From Lacimicrobium alkaliphilum (GTDB lineage: Bacteria; Pseudomonadota; Gammaproteobacteria; Enterobacterales; Alteromonadaceae), in assembly GCF_001466725.1 (NCBI RefSeq), contig NZ_CP013650.1, forward strand, positions 4,030,001-4,094,000: 64,000 bases of DNA, read 5' to 3'. Under the pieces are notes generated by a model that searched no databases, was not told the origin of the DNA, and saw only the letters and a program-made list of their open reading frames with translations. Shown one piece after another: positions 63,222 through 64,000 of the stretch (position 1 is its first letter; every line of letters begins with the position of its first letter). The position numbers and the translations under genes were made by a program.

Positions 63222-64000
63222 ATGACCCGGAACCAACAGTCAGTTCAGGCGCTACCACGCTTTTCCGAGATCAGACCTGAGCATATCAGGCCTCAGGTAG
63301 AACAGGCCATCGCCCACTGCAAATCAGAGATAGAGCGGCTGGTAAAGCAGCCTCAGTTCAGCTGGGATAATCTGGTGATGCCGCTGGATGAAGCGGACGA
63401 TAAGCTCAGCCGCCTGTGGTCACCGGTTTCCCATATGAATTCAGTGGTCAGTAACGATGATTTGCGCCAGGCCCATGACGCCTGTTTACCGCTGCTGTCT
63501 GAATACAGCACCTGGGTGGGGCAGCATGAAGGGTTATATCAGGCCTATAAAGCCATTAAAGACAGTGCTGAGTTTGCCGAGTTGTCGCAGCCACAGCAAA
63601 AAGTCATCGACAACACACTGCGTGATTTTGAGCTAAGCGGCGTGGCCCTGGCCGATGACAAGAAAAAACGCTTTGCCGAGATTCAGAGCCGCTTATCGGA
63701 TCTTTCCTCCGCCTTCAGTAATAATCTGATGGATGCCACTCTGGGCTGGAGCAAGCATGTTACCGATAAAGAGCAACTGGCTGGCCTGCCTGAATCGGCG
63801 CTGGATGCCGCAGCCCAGGCCGCGCGCCAGAAAGATCTTCAGGGCTGGCTGTTTACCCTGGATATTCCCAGTTATCTGCCGGTGATGATGTACGCCAATA
63901 ACCGCGAACTGCGCGAGGAAATGTACCGTGCCTTTTCTACCCGCGCCTCCGATCAGGGCCCCAATGCGGGTAAATGGGACAACAGCGAAATCATGGAAGA
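63222..64000 (+). CDS. prlC: Oligopeptidase A (3' truncated by window)
   Basis: 259 codons visible from ATG 63222; the rest lies beyond the window. An M3 thimet-type metallopeptidase that degrades peptides, including cleaved signal peptides. The visible part is the helical N-terminal domain with LPRFSEIRPEHIRPQVEQAI, WSPVSHMNSV, LLSEYSTWVGQH, FELSGVALADDKKKRF and YREMYRAFSTRAS-like helices (REEMYRAFSTRAS). The HExxH zinc motif is expected outside. Only a weak ribosome site (GCGAGA). Proximity to gor matches E. coli. Confidence 0.92.
   Translation, partial: MTRNQQSVQALPRFSEIRPEHIRPQVEQAIAHCKSEIERLVKQPQFSWDNLVMPLDEADDKLSRLWSPVSHMNSVVSNDDLRQAHDACLPLLSEYSTWVGQHEGLYQAYKAIKDSAEFAELSQPQQKVIDNTLRDFELSGVALADDKKKRFAEIQSRLSDLSSAFSNNLMDATLGWSKHVTDKEQLAGLPESALDAAAQAARQKDLQGWLFTLDIPSYLPVMMYANNRELREEMYRAFSTRASDQGPNAGKWDNSEIME

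Noticed and set aside
1..64000. CRISPR arrays, insertion-sequence transposases, prophage or rRNA genes
   Set aside because: No regularly spaced repeats, transposase, integrase, phage structural protein or rRNA sequence was recognised anywhere in the window.

Overview
The window looks like a chromosomal segment of a marine-type gammaproteobacterium of the order Alteromonadales (Alteromonadaceae-like). This rests on gene content and order: mrcA divergent from pilMNOPQ-aroKB-damX-dam; an argCBFG-argH(GNAT fusion) operon divergent from argE; gpsA-secB-grxC-rhodanese next to gpmI-envC-yibQ; and psd-rsgA-orn followed by tRNA-Gly. The genus is an inference from protein similarity remembered by eye; no search was run.

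Layout. 1-2448 is the 3' part of a DUF2339 multi-membrane protein. 2449-8010 is an AT-rich accessory stretch holding a 1203-residue Sel1-repeat lipoprotein, two small orphan genes and a frameshifted XRE repressor whose palindromic operators survive. 8102-12812 (minus) carries an HlyIII protein, dam, damX, aroB and aroK; 12980-17501 (minus) is the type IV pilus assembly operon pilMNOPQ; mrcA (PBP1A) runs the other way. A cluster of REP-like palindromes fills 20250-20625. 20626-28107 is the complete arginine module, with a tandem ArgR box and, on the argC side, a leader containing an Arg-rich mini-ORF and an intrinsic terminator that together look like an attenuator. 28134-42886 is conserved housekeeping: HAD phosphatase, mgsA, lysophospholipase-like hydrolase, fieF, trmL, gpsA, secB, grxC, rhodanese, gpmI, envC, a YibQ deacetylase, a MerC protein with a Zur-like box, a glycerophosphodiesterase, a DMT exporter, psd, rsgA, orn and two identical tRNA-Gly(GCC) genes.

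43259-47860 carries a TonB-dependent receptor, a TPR-sulfotransferase and a hotdog protein. maoP and ilvIH follow, then a dCache chemoreceptor, a small DUF3718 protein, and a divergent pair made of a phytase/esterase-like propeller protein and a PhoD-like metallophosphatase. 57972-59566 is a compact Zur-box-controlled cassette, MerC-DUF1826-ZrgA(DUF2796), the best candidate here for a poorly described system. DUF1826 shows an HxD...H...R pattern like an Fe(II)/2-oxoglutarate oxygenase. The window ends with a GNAT acetyltransferase, a gene-poor 700-base stretch containing a decayed copy of the 3' end of gor, gor itself, an Hsp20 chaperone and the 5' part of prlC.

Most genes are single-copy core functions in tight operons. 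Accessory material is concentrated at 2.4-8 kb, 20.3-20.6 kb and 60.3-60.9 kb. No insertion sequence, prophage, CRISPR array or rRNA gene was seen.
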